A stretch of DNA of 64,000 bases from an uncultured Anaerolineae bacterium. GTDB taxonomy: Bacteria; Chloroflexota; Anaerolineae; Aggregatilineales; Phototrophicaceae. The position numbers were made by a program, and so were the translations under genes. Positions 35,965 through 44,479 of the stretch are shown here, in pieces (within the stretch, counting starts at the first letter, position 1; each line of letters opens with the position of its first letter). The stretch is taken from assembly GCA_938022205.1 (NCBI GenBank), contig CALIEB010000030.1:1-64000 (forward strand), given 5' to 3'. The notes beneath the pieces were generated by a model. That model was not told the origin of the DNA and did not search any database. It saw nothing but the letters and a program-made list of their open reading frames with translations.

Positions 35965-37233
35965 CTAGGGCGCGACCGCCACCGCGTCAAGCAGCGGCAG
36001 CGCGTTGAGCGTGGCGAGCGTCTGCGGCGACTGCCCAACCACCAGCACGCGCACGCTGACGAGGCTACCCTGTATGGCAGCGTACACCAACACATCAGGG
36101 CGCACAAACACCGGCGCGTAGGCAGCATCGTCGGTCAAACGGTAGGGCGCGTCGACACCGTCGCTCACGTACACGCCGCCCGTCGCCAGCGTGTAGTAAA
36201 AGGCGTTGCTACCTGCTATCCACGCGGGCGCGCTGAACGTCCCCACCGTGCCGCTGGTGAAAGACTGCGCGTCGCTGCCGTCCAACGCGCTGGTTGTGAC
36301 GATGAAGGTGTTGCTGGCGGGCGCGCGCTGTAGGTACAGCCACGTCAGCGTAAAAGGGTTAAGCGTCGGCTGCCCGAAGAAGCTGGCGCGCACCGTGCCA
36401 AGCATCTGCCGCTGCGTGGGCGCAGCAATTGGCACACGCCACAAGCGCGTCGGCGGCTGGATGCTTGCGTCAGCGGTCTCGCTGTAGAGCAAATCGGGGT
36501 CGGGAATAGCGGTGTAAAGCTGCTGGCTGTCATTATCCCAAAACAACGGCGGATAAAACGGCAAATGCCCGCCCGATGCCACGCCCGCGTAGTAGAGCAA
36601 GTCGACGGCGCGCCGCTGTGCCAGTGGGTCAATCACGGCGATACGTCCGTCCTGCTTGCCGTATGTCCCCGCCCGCACCAGCGCGATGTGCGCGCGGTCG
36701 GGGCTAAAGGCGAAGCGTCCGCCCTTGCCCGCGCCCAAAATCAGCGATACCTCGCGGGTGCGCACGTTGGCGCGATACAAGTCATCGCGTGGAGTATAGT
36801 TGGGCAAGTTCTGCGCCAGCGTGTTGAAATACAACACGCTCTCGCTAAACCACGCCACGTCACCTATCCAATTGCGCCCGGCGCGATAGGTGCGCTCTTG
36901 GTCTTTGCCAATCAGCTCGACCTCACCGCTGCCGTCCACACCAACCGCCCAAAGGCTCTCGGGCGTGGTGTTCGTGCCGCGCGTGAAGACAACCGTCTGC
37001 CCATCCGGTGCCACGTAGGGACGCACCACCCCGCCGCTGGCGACACGCCGCGCCAACGTATCCCCCGTACGCCACACGTACAAGCTGCCGCTGTCCGCCC
37101 AAGCCACCACCAAGCGCAGCGGCGACGATAGCGACAGTAACGGCGCGGGCGTACCGCCTTCGCCCAGCACAAGGTTGCACGCCGCCAGCAGCAGCAGCCA
37201 GCCCAAGCACACGACACGCCTTAGCGCGGACAC
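35965..37233 (-). CDS. TolB/WD40-like beta-propeller lipoprotein
   Basis: 422 residues. Lipoprotein signal ending LLLAAC (C19), then repeated blades of the TolB/DPP6 type: GGVVRPYVAPDGQTVVFTRG, GRFAFSPDRAHIALVRAG and AAYAPVFVRPDVLVYAAI are echoes of the xxSPDGxxIAF pattern. Probably a surface-exposed propeller. Its start lies inside the end of the TetR gene (13-nt overlap), so the two are translationally coupled. Ligand unknown. Confidence 0.82.
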   Translation of the reverse strand: MSALRRVVCLGWLLLLAACNLVLGEGGTPAPLLSLSSPLRLVVAWADSGSLYVWRTGDTLARRVASGGVVRPYVAPDGQTVVFTRGTNTTPESLWAVGVDGSGEVELIGKDQERTYRAGRNWIGDVAWFSESVLYFNTLAQNLPNYTPRDDLYRANVRTREVSLILGAGKGGRFAFSPDRAHIALVRAGTYGKQDGRIAVIDPLAQRRAVDLLYYAGVASGGHLPFYPPLFWDNDSQQLYTAIPDPDLLYSETADASIQPPTRLWRVPIAAPTQRQMLGTVRASFFGQPTLNPFTLTWLYLQRAPASNTFIVTTSALDGSDAQSFTSGTVGTFSAPAWIAGSNAFYYTLATGGVYVSDGVDAPYRLTDDAAYAPVFVRPDVLVYAAIQGSLVSVRVLVVGQSPQTLATLNALPLLDAVAVAP

Positions 37234-37811
37234 GCCAGCACCCCATCAAGCAGCGTGTTCAAGCCCGCGCACACCCGCGCCAGCGTGTAGCCGCGCAGCC
37301 GCAACTGATAGCACAGCGTGTTCACCTCGAGCATGAGGTACAGCGTGTCCGCCCAATACTCTACGTCGCTCTGCAGCGGTATCTGCGCTAACAAGCCGCG
37401 TATGGTCTGTCGCCACCAGGCATGTGGGTGCTGGGGCAGCGTGCTGTCTTGCCCGGCGAGCAGCAAGTCCAGATGCTCATGCACGTGCTGCGCCACTTCT
37501 TGCAAGAACCAGCGCAGCTTCTCCTCTGGGGCAAGCGGACGGCGCAAATGATCGAAGACGCGCACTTGCAGGGCGTGCATCTCGCTGTCGAGCAGGGCAA
37601 AACACAGCGCGCGCTTGTCAGCAAAATGGCGGTAGAGCGTACCCTTGCCCACGCCCGCCGCTTCAGCAATCGCGGACATGGTAACACGTGCCACGCCGTC
37701 GCGCTTGAACAAGGCGTGCGCGGTCGCCAGCAACAGCTCACGGTTGCGCGTGGCATCCGCGCGCGGCTGGCGTTCCTGCGAAGGCGTGAAAAAGAGGCTG
37801 TTGTCGTCCAT
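37221..37811 (-). CDS. TetR-family transcriptional regulator
   Basis: 196 residues. N-terminal helix-turn-helix with the TetR signature (RELLLATAHALFKRDGVARV, then TMSAIAEAAGVGKGTLYRHFADK). The ligand/dimer domain follows (about 75-196). I chose ATG 37811 because a TGCTATAAT promoter ends only 6 nt before it; this implies a leaderless mRNA, and no ribosome site is present. It heads an operon with the propeller lipoprotein, which may be its target. Confidence 0.92.
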   Translation of the reverse strand: MDDNSLFFTPSQERQPRADATRNRELLLATAHALFKRDGVARVTMSAIAEAAGVGKGTLYRHFADKRALCFALLDSEMHALQVRVFDHLRRPLAPEEKLRWFLQEVAQHVHEHLDLLLAGQDSTLPQHPHAWWRQTIRGLLAQIPLQSDVEYWADTLYLMLEVNTLCYQLRLRGYTLARVCAGLNTLLDGVLACPR

Positions 37812-37817
37812 AGGGTG

Positions 37818-37826
37818 ATTATAGCA
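37818..37826 (-). promoter_or_regulatory. Extended -10 of tetR, probable leaderless start
   Basis: Minus strand TGCTATAAT (within TGTGCTATAAT). Six nt separate it from ATG 37811. No Shine-Dalgarno sequence. Confidence 0.55.
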
Positions 37827-37831
37827 CAAGG

Positions 37832-40507
37832 TTAGGAGCTACTGCTCTGTGTGCTGTCCTCGAGGTAGCCCGCCAACCAACGCAGCACATCCACCGCGCC
37901 TTGCGGCGTGACTTCGCCCGCCACGAGCTGGCGTTCCAGCGCGTCGTCACCACGTATCAACGAGGGCTTGGTGCGGTTGTCCGCCAGCGTGGCAATCAGT
38001 GTGACGAGCTGCTTGAGGTTGGTCGCCAACACCTGCCGCAGGTCAGGCGCGACCTCGCCTAGAAGCTGGTCGACTTCGGCACGCAGCGCGGCAAGCTCGA
38101 GCAAGTCGTCGCTGCCTAGCGCGTCTAGCCCGTCAGACAGTGCCTGCAGCACGCGAAAGGTCACGCTGATATCTTGCGCCCACGCCTCCAGCGAACGCCC
38201 GTTGAGCGCGCGCCGCAGCCCCAGCGCGCTCGCCACCGTCGGACGTAAGTCCTCAAGAGCGCGATTGCCCTCGAGGGCACGGTCAAGCCGCTGTAAAGCT
38301 GCAAGGCTGCGGCGATGGATTTGCTCGCGCCACCACGCCTTGACGGTGCTTTTAAGCGCGGGAAAGGGCGCGTGCAACTTGCGCAGCTGCTGCACATTTT
38401 GACAGAGCTGGGTCTCATCCTCTTGGCTGCTGAACTCAGTCAGCAGGCGTTTGGTCACGCCTTTGGCAATCAGCTCGTGCTTGTTCTCGCTGGCGAACTC
38501 GGCAAGCCGCCACAGCACCTCTGACGACACGCGCACGTCGCTGTGCTGATGCACCAGCCGCCCTAATTGCTCGACTAATGGCGCGCTGGGCTTGTCGTCC
38601 CATCGCCGCCCGTTCAACATGGCGACCAGCGTGTTAACGGCAGTCTGGGGGGTTATCGTGCTTTGCGCCAACAGCGTGTTGAGCAGTGCCAGCACGTCAC
38701 CGCTGTCGCGCCATGAAGCAATCAACACGTTAGGCAGCAGAGGCGCGAGTACCTCCTGCTGTGCCAGCTCGTGCGCCGCCTCGTAGAAGAGCGCGTCCTG
38801 ATGGTCTGCCAGCATCAACGCCAGCAAGTTTTCGAGGGCAGTGGGCTGAAGCGCGGCGCAGTGCGAGCTGGTCAGGGCGCGCACTAGCGTCAGCGGACGA
38901 TAGCTCTCGGCGATGACCAAGTTAGGCTTGTTGAGCAGAATATCCCACAAGGCGGCCACCAGTGCCGGCGTGAGCTTGGGGCTGCTGGCATGGTCAATCA
39001 AGCGCGCCAAACCCAGCAAGAACAGCTCGCGGGAGCTTTCCACCAACCCTTGCAACGCCTCAACGTCGTCTTGCAAGAGCGCGGCGCGCAGCGCGGGAGC
39101 GAGTGCGGCGGTGAAGCGCGCGTCGTCAAGCAGCGTCGCCACCAGCGACGGCTCGCGCTTGCAGGCAATCACCAGCACGTCGCGCGCCAGCGCATCGCTG
39201 GTATAGGCGGTGGGTAGTGCTGCCAGCAAGCCCTCACGCAAGATGTCTTCCAGCGCGTAACGCAACGGCTCACGCGCCAGCAGCTGCAGCCAGCCGCCAA
39301 TCGTAGGCGGGTCGCCGCTCTCGAGCGCGAGCGCAAGGGCGGCGCGCGCGCTGGCGTGCAAGCGCGCTAGCCATGCTTCGGACGTGTCGCTGCGCTCGCT
39401 CAAATAGGCGCGCACGAAGGCATAAAGCGCGTCGGGTTGCTCGACAAGCGCAGCATCTAGCATGGGATTGAGTCGTTGAGCGAGCGCGGGCTGGTCATCA
39501 AGGTGCTGGGCGAGCCACGCCGCCGCCACCGCATGCCGCTCCTCTAAGGTCAGCGTAAGCAGGCGTTCCAAATAACGCACGTAAAGCTCCCCCTCCGGGG
39601 GATTGTCGCCACGCACGTGGTTGAGCAGGTCGTCGAGCGCGACGTGCGCTTGTGGGGCAAGCACCGCCAAATCGAGCGCGTGGCGCGCCGCGACGAGGTC
39701 GACGTTCTGTGCTAAGCCAATATCTAGCGTGTGCATGTGTTCGGCAATGTCGTCGAGCATCTCAAGGTGTCCCAAGAACGTGGTCAGGTCGCCTTGCCAA
39801 AGCGCGCGCAAGTGTGCCATAAACGCCGCGCCTGCCGTCAGCGGCAACGTCACGTCCCAATCGCCCCACTGCCAGCGCGTGCGCGTGGTCGCGCTTTCTT
39901 GTGGCGCAAAGATGAGGCGTGGGCGATTGGGCGGCAAACGCAAACTATACGTGCTAAAGGTGAGATAGTAGCGCAGCGGCGCAGGCAGCAGCAGCGTCAG
40001 CCCCTGTAGCAGCGTGAGCGTTTGCGTCCTATCCCCCGCAAAGCCTTGCACCCAGCCGCCTTCGGGCATGAGGGCAAGTTGGAGCAAGCAGAACAAGCGT
40101 GTCATGTCGCCCTCGCACAGCTGCAAGGCGCGCTCGAGGGCGTGCTGGCGCAGGGGCTGCGTCCATGCCTGCGTGGCGGGCAGCGTCATGTCGGGCGCGG
40201 GTGGCGCGTCGAAGAGCGCGACCAATGGGGCAAGGTCACCCTGCAAGGCGCGCAACGCGGCGGTCGGGACGCGCACATAGCGCAAAAGCGGCGCGCCCTC
40301 TTGCTGTTGGGCGTGGGCAACGACAAAGAATTCTGGCTCAACACGTATCACACACAGCGCATCGCCCGTGTCGGGCGCATCCAGCGGCACACTTTGCTGA
40401 TACTGCTGGGCTTGTGCCAGCGTGAGATCGCCTTGCACGTGCAACAAGGCAAGTTCGCCCGTTTTGGCTTGCCTGCCATAGGTGAAAAATGCCAGTGTGT
40501 TGGCCAT
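37832..40507 (-). CDS. Large helical protein of unknown function (891 aa)
   Basis: Not recognised with confidence. Residues 1-110 form a mixed alpha/beta start (ANTLAFFTYGRQAKTGELALLHVQ) that loosely recalls GAP1-N-type GTPase-associated proteins; the rest is Leu/Ala-rich and helical, perhaps HEAT-like, ending in a Ser run. No signal, membrane segment or cysteine motif. Codon use matches its neighbours. It is followed 20 nt later by tetR, which has its own promoter. Proposed only as a scaffold or effector-related protein of unknown role. Confidence 0.72.
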   Translation of the reverse strand: MANTLAFFTYGRQAKTGELALLHVQGDLTLAQAQQYQQSVPLDAPDTGDALCVIRVEPEFFVVAHAQQQEGAPLLRYVRVPTAALRALQGDLAPLVALFDAPPAPDMTLPATQAWTQPLRQHALERALQLCEGDMTRLFCLLQLALMPEGGWVQGFAGDRTQTLTLLQGLTLLLPAPLRYYLTFSTYSLRLPPNRPRLIFAPQESATTRTRWQWGDWDVTLPLTAGAAFMAHLRALWQGDLTTFLGHLEMLDDIAEHMHTLDIGLAQNVDLVAARHALDLAVLAPQAHVALDDLLNHVRGDNPPEGELYVRYLERLLTLTLEERHAVAAAWLAQHLDDQPALAQRLNPMLDAALVEQPDALYAFVRAYLSERSDTSEAWLARLHASARAALALALESGDPPTIGGWLQLLAREPLRYALEDILREGLLAALPTAYTSDALARDVLVIACKREPSLVATLLDDARFTAALAPALRAALLQDDVEALQGLVESSRELFLLGLARLIDHASSPKLTPALVAALWDILLNKPNLVIAESYRPLTLVRALTSSHCAALQPTALENLLALMLADHQDALFYEAAHELAQQEVLAPLLPNVLIASWRDSGDVLALLNTLLAQSTITPQTAVNTLVAMLNGRRWDDKPSAPLVEQLGRLVHQHSDVRVSSEVLWRLAEFASENKHELIAKGVTKRLLTEFSSQEDETQLCQNVQQLRKLHAPFPALKSTVKAWWREQIHRRSLAALQRLDRALEGNRALEDLRPTVASALGLRRALNGRSLEAWAQDISVTFRVLQALSDGLDALGSDDLLELAALRAEVDQLLGEVAPDLRQVLATNLKQLVTLIATLADNRTKPSLIRGDDALERQLVAGEVTPQGAVDVLRWLAGYLEDSTQSSSS

Positions 40508-40573
40508 GATGCCAGCTTCCCCTAGAACAGCCCCGACAGGCTATCCTAAAGCAATCAGGCGGATTGTCAATGC

Positions 40574-40768
40574 TTAACGCGCGTCATGGGGATGGCGCGG
40601 CGGCGTGTCGCGCACGGGGATAGGAACGGGAACGCGGGCAGGTTTGCGCGCTGCTTTGCGCGGGTTAAGGGCTTCTCCAATGCGGTCGATGAGCTGTTTG
40701 CCCACCTCGACCAAATCATCCCACAGAGTACGTTTGGGTGCTGCCACAGGGGTTTGCCTCTCGCTCAT
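40574..40768 (-). CDS. Small basic protein of unknown function
   Basis: 64 residues: an amphipathic helix (TLWDDLVEVGKQLIDRIGEAL, 21 residues around 14-34 by its W15-L34 span) followed by an Arg/Pro-rich tail. No family recognised. Codon pattern is genome-like and it fills the gap between the large unknown gene and a terminator; ribosome site is weak. It may be part of the same transcript as the 891-residue gene. Confidence 0.5.
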   Translation of the reverse strand: MSERQTPVAAPKRTLWDDLVEVGKQLIDRIGEALNPRKAARKPARVPVPIPVRDTPPRHPHDAR

Positions 40769-40789
40769 GCCTGCGATGCGCCATCTGAC

Positions 40790-40814
40790 AAAAAACCCCG
40801 CAAACTAGGCGGGG
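40790..40814 (-). terminator. Terminator of tRNA-Ala
   Basis: Minus strand: CCCCGC, loop, GCGGGG followed by T6 (plus A tract 40790-40795). Stem arms 40796-40801 and 40809-40814. It directly follows the tRNA; the other side has CTTTT, so it may work both ways. Confidence 0.82.
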
Positions 40815-40830
40815 CTTTTGCGACGGTGAG

Positions 40831-40903
40831 TGGACCTAAAGAGACTCGAACTCTTGACCTCTTCAATGCCATTGAAGCGCTCTCCCAGCTGAGCTATAGG
40901 CCC
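40831..40903 (-). tRNA. tRNA-Ala (anticodon GGC)
   Basis: 73-nt cloverleaf. Acceptor GGGCCTA/TAGGTCC (one G-T pair), D arm AGCTCAGCTGGGAGAGC, anticodon stem CTTCA/TGAAG with loop ATGGCAT giving GGC (plus 40868-40870), T arm AAGAG-TTCGAGT-CTCTT, discriminator A. CCA not encoded. Confidence 0.96.
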
Positions 40904-40920
40904 CCGCTGCGTATGCCAAG

Positions 40921-40950
40921 ATTGTAGTCCCAGTAACGACAATTTGTCAA
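40921..40950 (-). promoter_or_regulatory. tRNA-Ala promoter
   Basis: Minus strand TTGACA (40950-40945), 18-bp spacer, TACAAT (40926-40921), 17 nt before the tRNA 5' end. Confidence 0.75.
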
Positions 40951-40965
40951 TGCGGATTTTTGCCC

Positions 40966-42255
40966 TCATCCGCCGCGCACGAACAACGCCAGCCCTTCGC
41001 TGGCGGCGGTGTGCGGCGCAAAGTCAAACGGCTGCAGCTTGTCAAGGCGGTAGCCCTGTGCCAACACCGCTTTGGCAAACGCGCCCAACGCCAGCGGCGG
41101 CGCAATCACCAGCAGGCGCGGCACAGCCAACGCCAGCAAGTCACGCAGGGCAGCCGCGCTCATCTCGCCGCGCGGCGCGTCAACCAGCGCAAGGTCATAG
41201 CGCGCTTCGTCCGCCAGCAGCTCGGTGAGCATCTCCTCCACGCTCGCCTCGACGATGTCGACGTTTTCGTGCGCCTCAAGGTTGACTTCGGCATCAGTCG
41301 CGGCGGGCGGATAGCTCTCGACCAGCGTGACGACTTCGGCATGCGGCGCAAGCAACGCGCTAAACACGCCTACGCCGCCGTATAGGTCTAGCACCGCCTC
41401 GTCACCGCGCAGGTCTGCCCATGCGCGCAGCGTCTCGGCGAGCTGGCTCACCTGTGCGATGTTGGGGCGCATGAACGCGCCAGCTGTCACGCGGAAAGGC
41501 TGCCCCGCCACACGATAGACCACATGCGCGTCGCCGAAAAGGTTCATCGGCGTATTGTCCGGCAGCATCACGTTGACGCTGGCGGGCATGTCCGCATCTA
41601 ACGCCGGCACGTCCTCATCGCGCAAATACAACAGCAACAGCACGCCATTCTCGCCACGCTGCAGCGCAAATTGGCTGACGTTGGGCGCGTCGATGCTCAA
41701 CGCCGCGTAAAAATCCTGCAGCTCAGGGTGCAGCACCTCGCAGCGCGTAATAGCTTCCACACCTCCGCCGTGCGCGCGCGCGAAGCCCCACGCCCCCACT
41801 TCTTCGGCGCGGCGGAAGGTGGCATGGTGCGCGTAGCCCCACACCTGCGGGCTGGGCATGGTCTCGTACAAGCACGGCGCAAGCTGCGCGTCAGGCATCT
41901 GGCTGCCGCGCTGGAACTGCTCGACGAACACGTCAAACTTGATGAGCCGCTGCGCGTCGGGCGCAATGTGCTGCCACTGGCAGCCCCAGCACGCGCCAAA
42001 GTGCGCACACTGCGGACGCACGCGGTCGGCAGAGGCGCGCAGCAATGCCTTGCCTTGCGCGTAGGTGATGCCCTTGTGCGTCTCGCCTAACACGACGGTG
42101 AGCTGTTCGCCCTCAATGACGTAGGGGATGAAGAGCGTGCGTTTGCCCAGCTTCGCCACGCCCCAGCCCCCTTGCGCCATCGCGTGAACGTCGACAATCG
42201 GCGCGTCATCGCCGTGAGCAGGTTTACGCGCCTGCGGGCGTTTGGGTGGCTTCAT
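40966..42255 (-). CDS. RlmD/RlmCD-like RNA m5U methyltransferase, catalytic Cys missing
   Basis: 429 residues. N-terminal TRAM-like OB domain (about 17-75), a [4Fe-4S] set C83, C89, C92 and C172, and a C-terminal SAM fold with LDLYGGVGVFSALLA (289-303). Family enzymes methylate uracil-5 in 23S rRNA or tRNA using a Cys of the SCNP motif and a DPPRxG motif. Here the latter is DAPRGE (359-364) and the former reads VIAPP (383-387), so the nucleophile is Ala. The FQxN motif is F261-MRP-N265. Probably inactive or non-classical. Overlaps xthA by 4 nt. Confidence 0.85.
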   Translation of the reverse strand: MKPPKRPQARKPAHGDDAPIVDVHAMAQGGWGVAKLGKRTLFIPYVIEGEQLTVVLGETHKGITYAQGKALLRASADRVRPQCAHFGACWGCQWQHIAPDAQRLIKFDVFVEQFQRGSQMPDAQLAPCLYETMPSPQVWGYAHHATFRRAEEVGAWGFARAHGGGVEAITRCEVLHPELQDFYAALSIDAPNVSQFALQRGENGVLLLLYLRDEDVPALDADMPASVNVMLPDNTPMNLFGDAHVVYRVAGQPFRVTAGAFMRPNIAQVSQLAETLRAWADLRGDEAVLDLYGGVGVFSALLAPHAEVVTLVESYPPAATDAEVNLEAHENVDIVEASVEEMLTELLADEARYDLALVDAPRGEMSAAALRDLLALAVPRLLVIAPPLALGAFAKAVLAQGYRLDKLQPFDFAPHTAASEGLALFVRGG

Positions 42256-43028
42256 ACGAGCGTCACGCTAATCGGGCAGTGGTCGCTGCCTAGCACGTCG
42301 GCGTGGATGTGCGCGTCCGCTAAGCGCGGCAGCAAGTCCGGGGTGATGAAGAAATAGTCGATGCGCCAGCCCACGTTCTTGGCGCGCGCACCGCCAAAGT
42401 TCGACCACCACGAGTAGGCTACGGTGTCCGGGTGCTTGTGCCGCCACGTGTCGATGTAGCCGTACTCATCAACCCACTTGTCGAGCATAGCGCGCTCTTC
42501 GGGCAAAAAGCCGCTGGTTTTTTCGTTCTGTTTAGGGCGCGCCAGGTCAATCGGGCGGTGCGCCGTGTTGACATCGCCACAAAAAATGACCGACTTGCCG
42601 CGTGCGCGCAGGGCTTGGCAGTGCGCGGTAAACGCCTCTGTGTAGGCTAACTTAAAGGGGACGCGCCCTTCGGGGTCGTTGCTGCCGCTGGGGAAATAGG
42701 CGGTGATGAAGACAAACTCGCCGAAATCTGCTGTCATCGTGCGCCCCTCTTGGTCATACTCGGGAATGCCCAAGCCAATCGTCAGGTCGTACGGCTCGCG
42801 CTTGGTGAACAACGCCACGCCGCTATAGCCCTTCTTGATGGTGCTGCTCGCCCAATACGTGTGGTAGCCTTCGGGCTTAAGCAAGCTGTCGTCAAGCTGG
42901 TCAGGGGTGGCTTTGGTCTCCTGTATGCCCAAAATATCGGGCTGGGCGGCGGCTAGCCACTTGCCAAAGATGCCCTTACTTTGCACGGCGCGAATGCCGT
43001 TCACGTTCCAAGAATAGAGGGTTTGCAT
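42252..43028 (-). CDS. xthA: Exodeoxyribonuclease III
   Basis: 258-residue AP endonuclease/3'-5' exonuclease of the ExoIII family. Motifs: LYSWNVNGIRAV (N-terminal Asn), QETKA (Glu metal ligand), CGDVNTAHRPIDL (Asp/Asn), and the C-terminal GWRIDYFF ... GSDHCPISV with the catalytic Asp-His pair. It acts in base excision repair, cutting 5' of abasic sites. TAGGAGA (43034-43040) precedes ATG 43028. Translationally coupled to the RlmD-like gene. Confidence 0.95.
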   Translation of the reverse strand: MQTLYSWNVNGIRAVQSKGIFGKWLAAAQPDILGIQETKATPDQLDDSLLKPEGYHTYWASSTIKKGYSGVALFTKREPYDLTIGLGIPEYDQEGRTMTADFGEFVFITAYFPSGSNDPEGRVPFKLAYTEAFTAHCQALRARGKSVIFCGDVNTAHRPIDLARPKQNEKTSGFLPEERAMLDKWVDEYGYIDTWRHKHPDTVAYSWWSNFGGARAKNVGWRIDYFFITPDLLPRLADAHIHADVLGSDHCPISVTLV

Positions 43029-43106
43029 CACGTTCTCCTAACGTTCTCATACATCCTCATCTCAAATCCTGCACCACTCGCATAAAGAGATAAAGGGGGC
43101 TTGCGC

Positions 43107-43123
43107 GCGAGAAACTTTCTCGC
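43107..43123. promoter_or_regulatory. 17-bp palindrome between divergent genes
   Basis: GCGAGAAA-C-TTTCTCGC, perfect 8-bp arms around one base, in the 256-bp gap between xthA and the next gene. Size fits a dimeric repressor site. Regulator unknown. The gap also has a TATACT (43232-43237) 48 nt before the downstream ATG. Confidence 0.5.
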
Positions 43124-43284
43124 TCCACATCGTTAGAGATGGGGCGGTGGGCGTGAGGCGAAAGCATTGCGCCCTAGAGCGCACTTGTCCATTTATTTTT
43201 ACAGCCTCAAGCACAAAGCAACGTTTTGCGTTATACTACAGACATTTATGTTGGTTGGTAACTTTATTCGACTTGGTAAACGCT

Positions 43285-44049
43285 ATGTATTTTCAACCCG
43301 AGCATCTTGAGCTTTTACCGTTTTTACAGCCACAACACTTGCAGAACCCGCTTGTGCAGCCGCTGCTCGAGCGTTTTTACAGCCTACACGAAAAACTCCA
43401 CCACCACATGCTCGCACACAACCTCTACTTGTTTCCACACCTCGTTGGGGGGCAGCCGCTGAGCCTGCTGTCGGTCACATCGCTGATAGAGGGCGGGCTG
43501 CTCTGCACGCGCTACCTGCGCGCCGCCGGAATCTGCACCAATGTCGAGCGGCTGATGGGACTGGAGGATGTTCACAGCGCAACCCGCGTCCAGCCGCGTC
43601 GCCACCCCGTTATCGAACTGCGGCTGCAAGCGCAGCATTTGGTCGTTGAGTTTGTCCTGTCGGCGGATGCGTGGTGGGACCAAGAAAACCTCATGGGGCG
43701 GCTGAGCCTGCCGCGCTATTATGAACAGTTCTATGAATGCCTCATGCAGCTTGATGACGACTTTCGCATGGGCTTTTGGCAGGGCATTCAGCTGCACGAG
43801 CTGCATTTGCCTGTGCGACACTTGCGCCGCCGCCCCATCTTCGAAGAATGGATGCGCACGTTCGAAGTCAGCAAAGACAACCTGCGCATTGGGCGATGGT
43901 ACACGCTGGATGACTCTGCTCTTAGGGAGGCGCACATCGAAACCACGCTGCTAAGCGATATCAAAGCCCTTTACGCGCTTTACCTGCAAGCCAGCTGGTC
44001 GGGCGAGAACAGCTACCGCCACCTCTACCGCAAACAAAGCAGCGTCTAG
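43285..44049 (+). CDS. Unknown 254-residue protein
   Basis: Not recognised. From ATG 43285 it is 254 residues, rich in His, Leu and aromatic residues (LHEKLHHHMLAHNLYLFPHLVGG at 33-55), with no signal peptide. The central part (IELRLQAQHLVVEFVLSADAWWD) looks like a compact alpha/beta domain. The frame extends 46 residues upstream but that part lacks codon bias and a ribosome site. Ends in a CTAG overlap with the convergent gene. Confidence 0.68.
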   Translation: MYFQPEHLELLPFLQPQHLQNPLVQPLLERFYSLHEKLHHHMLAHNLYLFPHLVGGQPLSLLSVTSLIEGGLLCTRYLRAAGICTNVERLMGLEDVHSATRVQPRRHPVIELRLQAQHLVVEFVLSADAWWDQENLMGRLSLPRYYEQFYECLMQLDDDFRMGFWQGIQLHELHLPVRHLRRRPIFEEWMRTFEVSKDNLRIGRWYTLDDSALREAHIETTLLSDIKALYALYLQASWSGENSYRHLYRKQSSV

Positions 44050-44459
44050 TTCATCAGCGGCGTAATCACCACCAGAAACGCCATCAGCGCGCCCGCCAGC
44101 AAGAACATGCTGCGTAAGTCGTTAATGACGGTTCTATAATCCTTCTTGAGGTCTTCAGCGGTGGGGAACTTGGTCGGGTTCATCAGCCAGTCCTCGATAG
44201 TCTCGGTGTCTAGCAGGCCATCCTTGCTCCTGCGCTCTAGCTCACCGCCACGCCGCTTAACCGCCCCTTGCCGCCGCGCGCGTAGGGCACTGCTGCTGAC
44301 GACGGGCGTGTCCATCGTCAGCATGACGGCGGGTTTTTCCGCCGCTTCAGGCACGTCGCTGTCGCTGGTTTTGGGCGCGTTAATCTGCGAGCGCACGCGC
44401 TCTAGCGTCTCTTTGGGAATGTTCGGGGCATTGTTGGCTTTACGGCGTTTGCTTGACAT
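44046..44459 (-). CDS. Tail-anchored small membrane protein, unknown
   Basis: 137 residues: a highly basic disordered N-terminal half (SSKRRKANNAPN...RRQGAVKRRGGELERRSKDG), a middle segment DTETIEDWLMNPTKFPTAEDLKKDYRTVINDLR, and a single C-terminal membrane helix (about 118-136, FLLAGALMAFLVVITPL). A topology with the body in the cytoplasm is likely. It is 20 nt downstream of the sortase gene and may work with it. No family recognised. Confidence 0.68.
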   Translation of the reverse strand: MSSKRRKANNAPNIPKETLERVRSQINAPKTSDSDVPEAAEKPAVMLTMDTPVVSSSALRARRQGAVKRRGGELERRSKDGLLDTETIEDWLMNPTKFPTAEDLKKDYRTVINDLRSMFLLAGALMAFLVVITPLMN

Positions 44460-44479
44460 CGCTTGGTCTCTTTCGTTAG

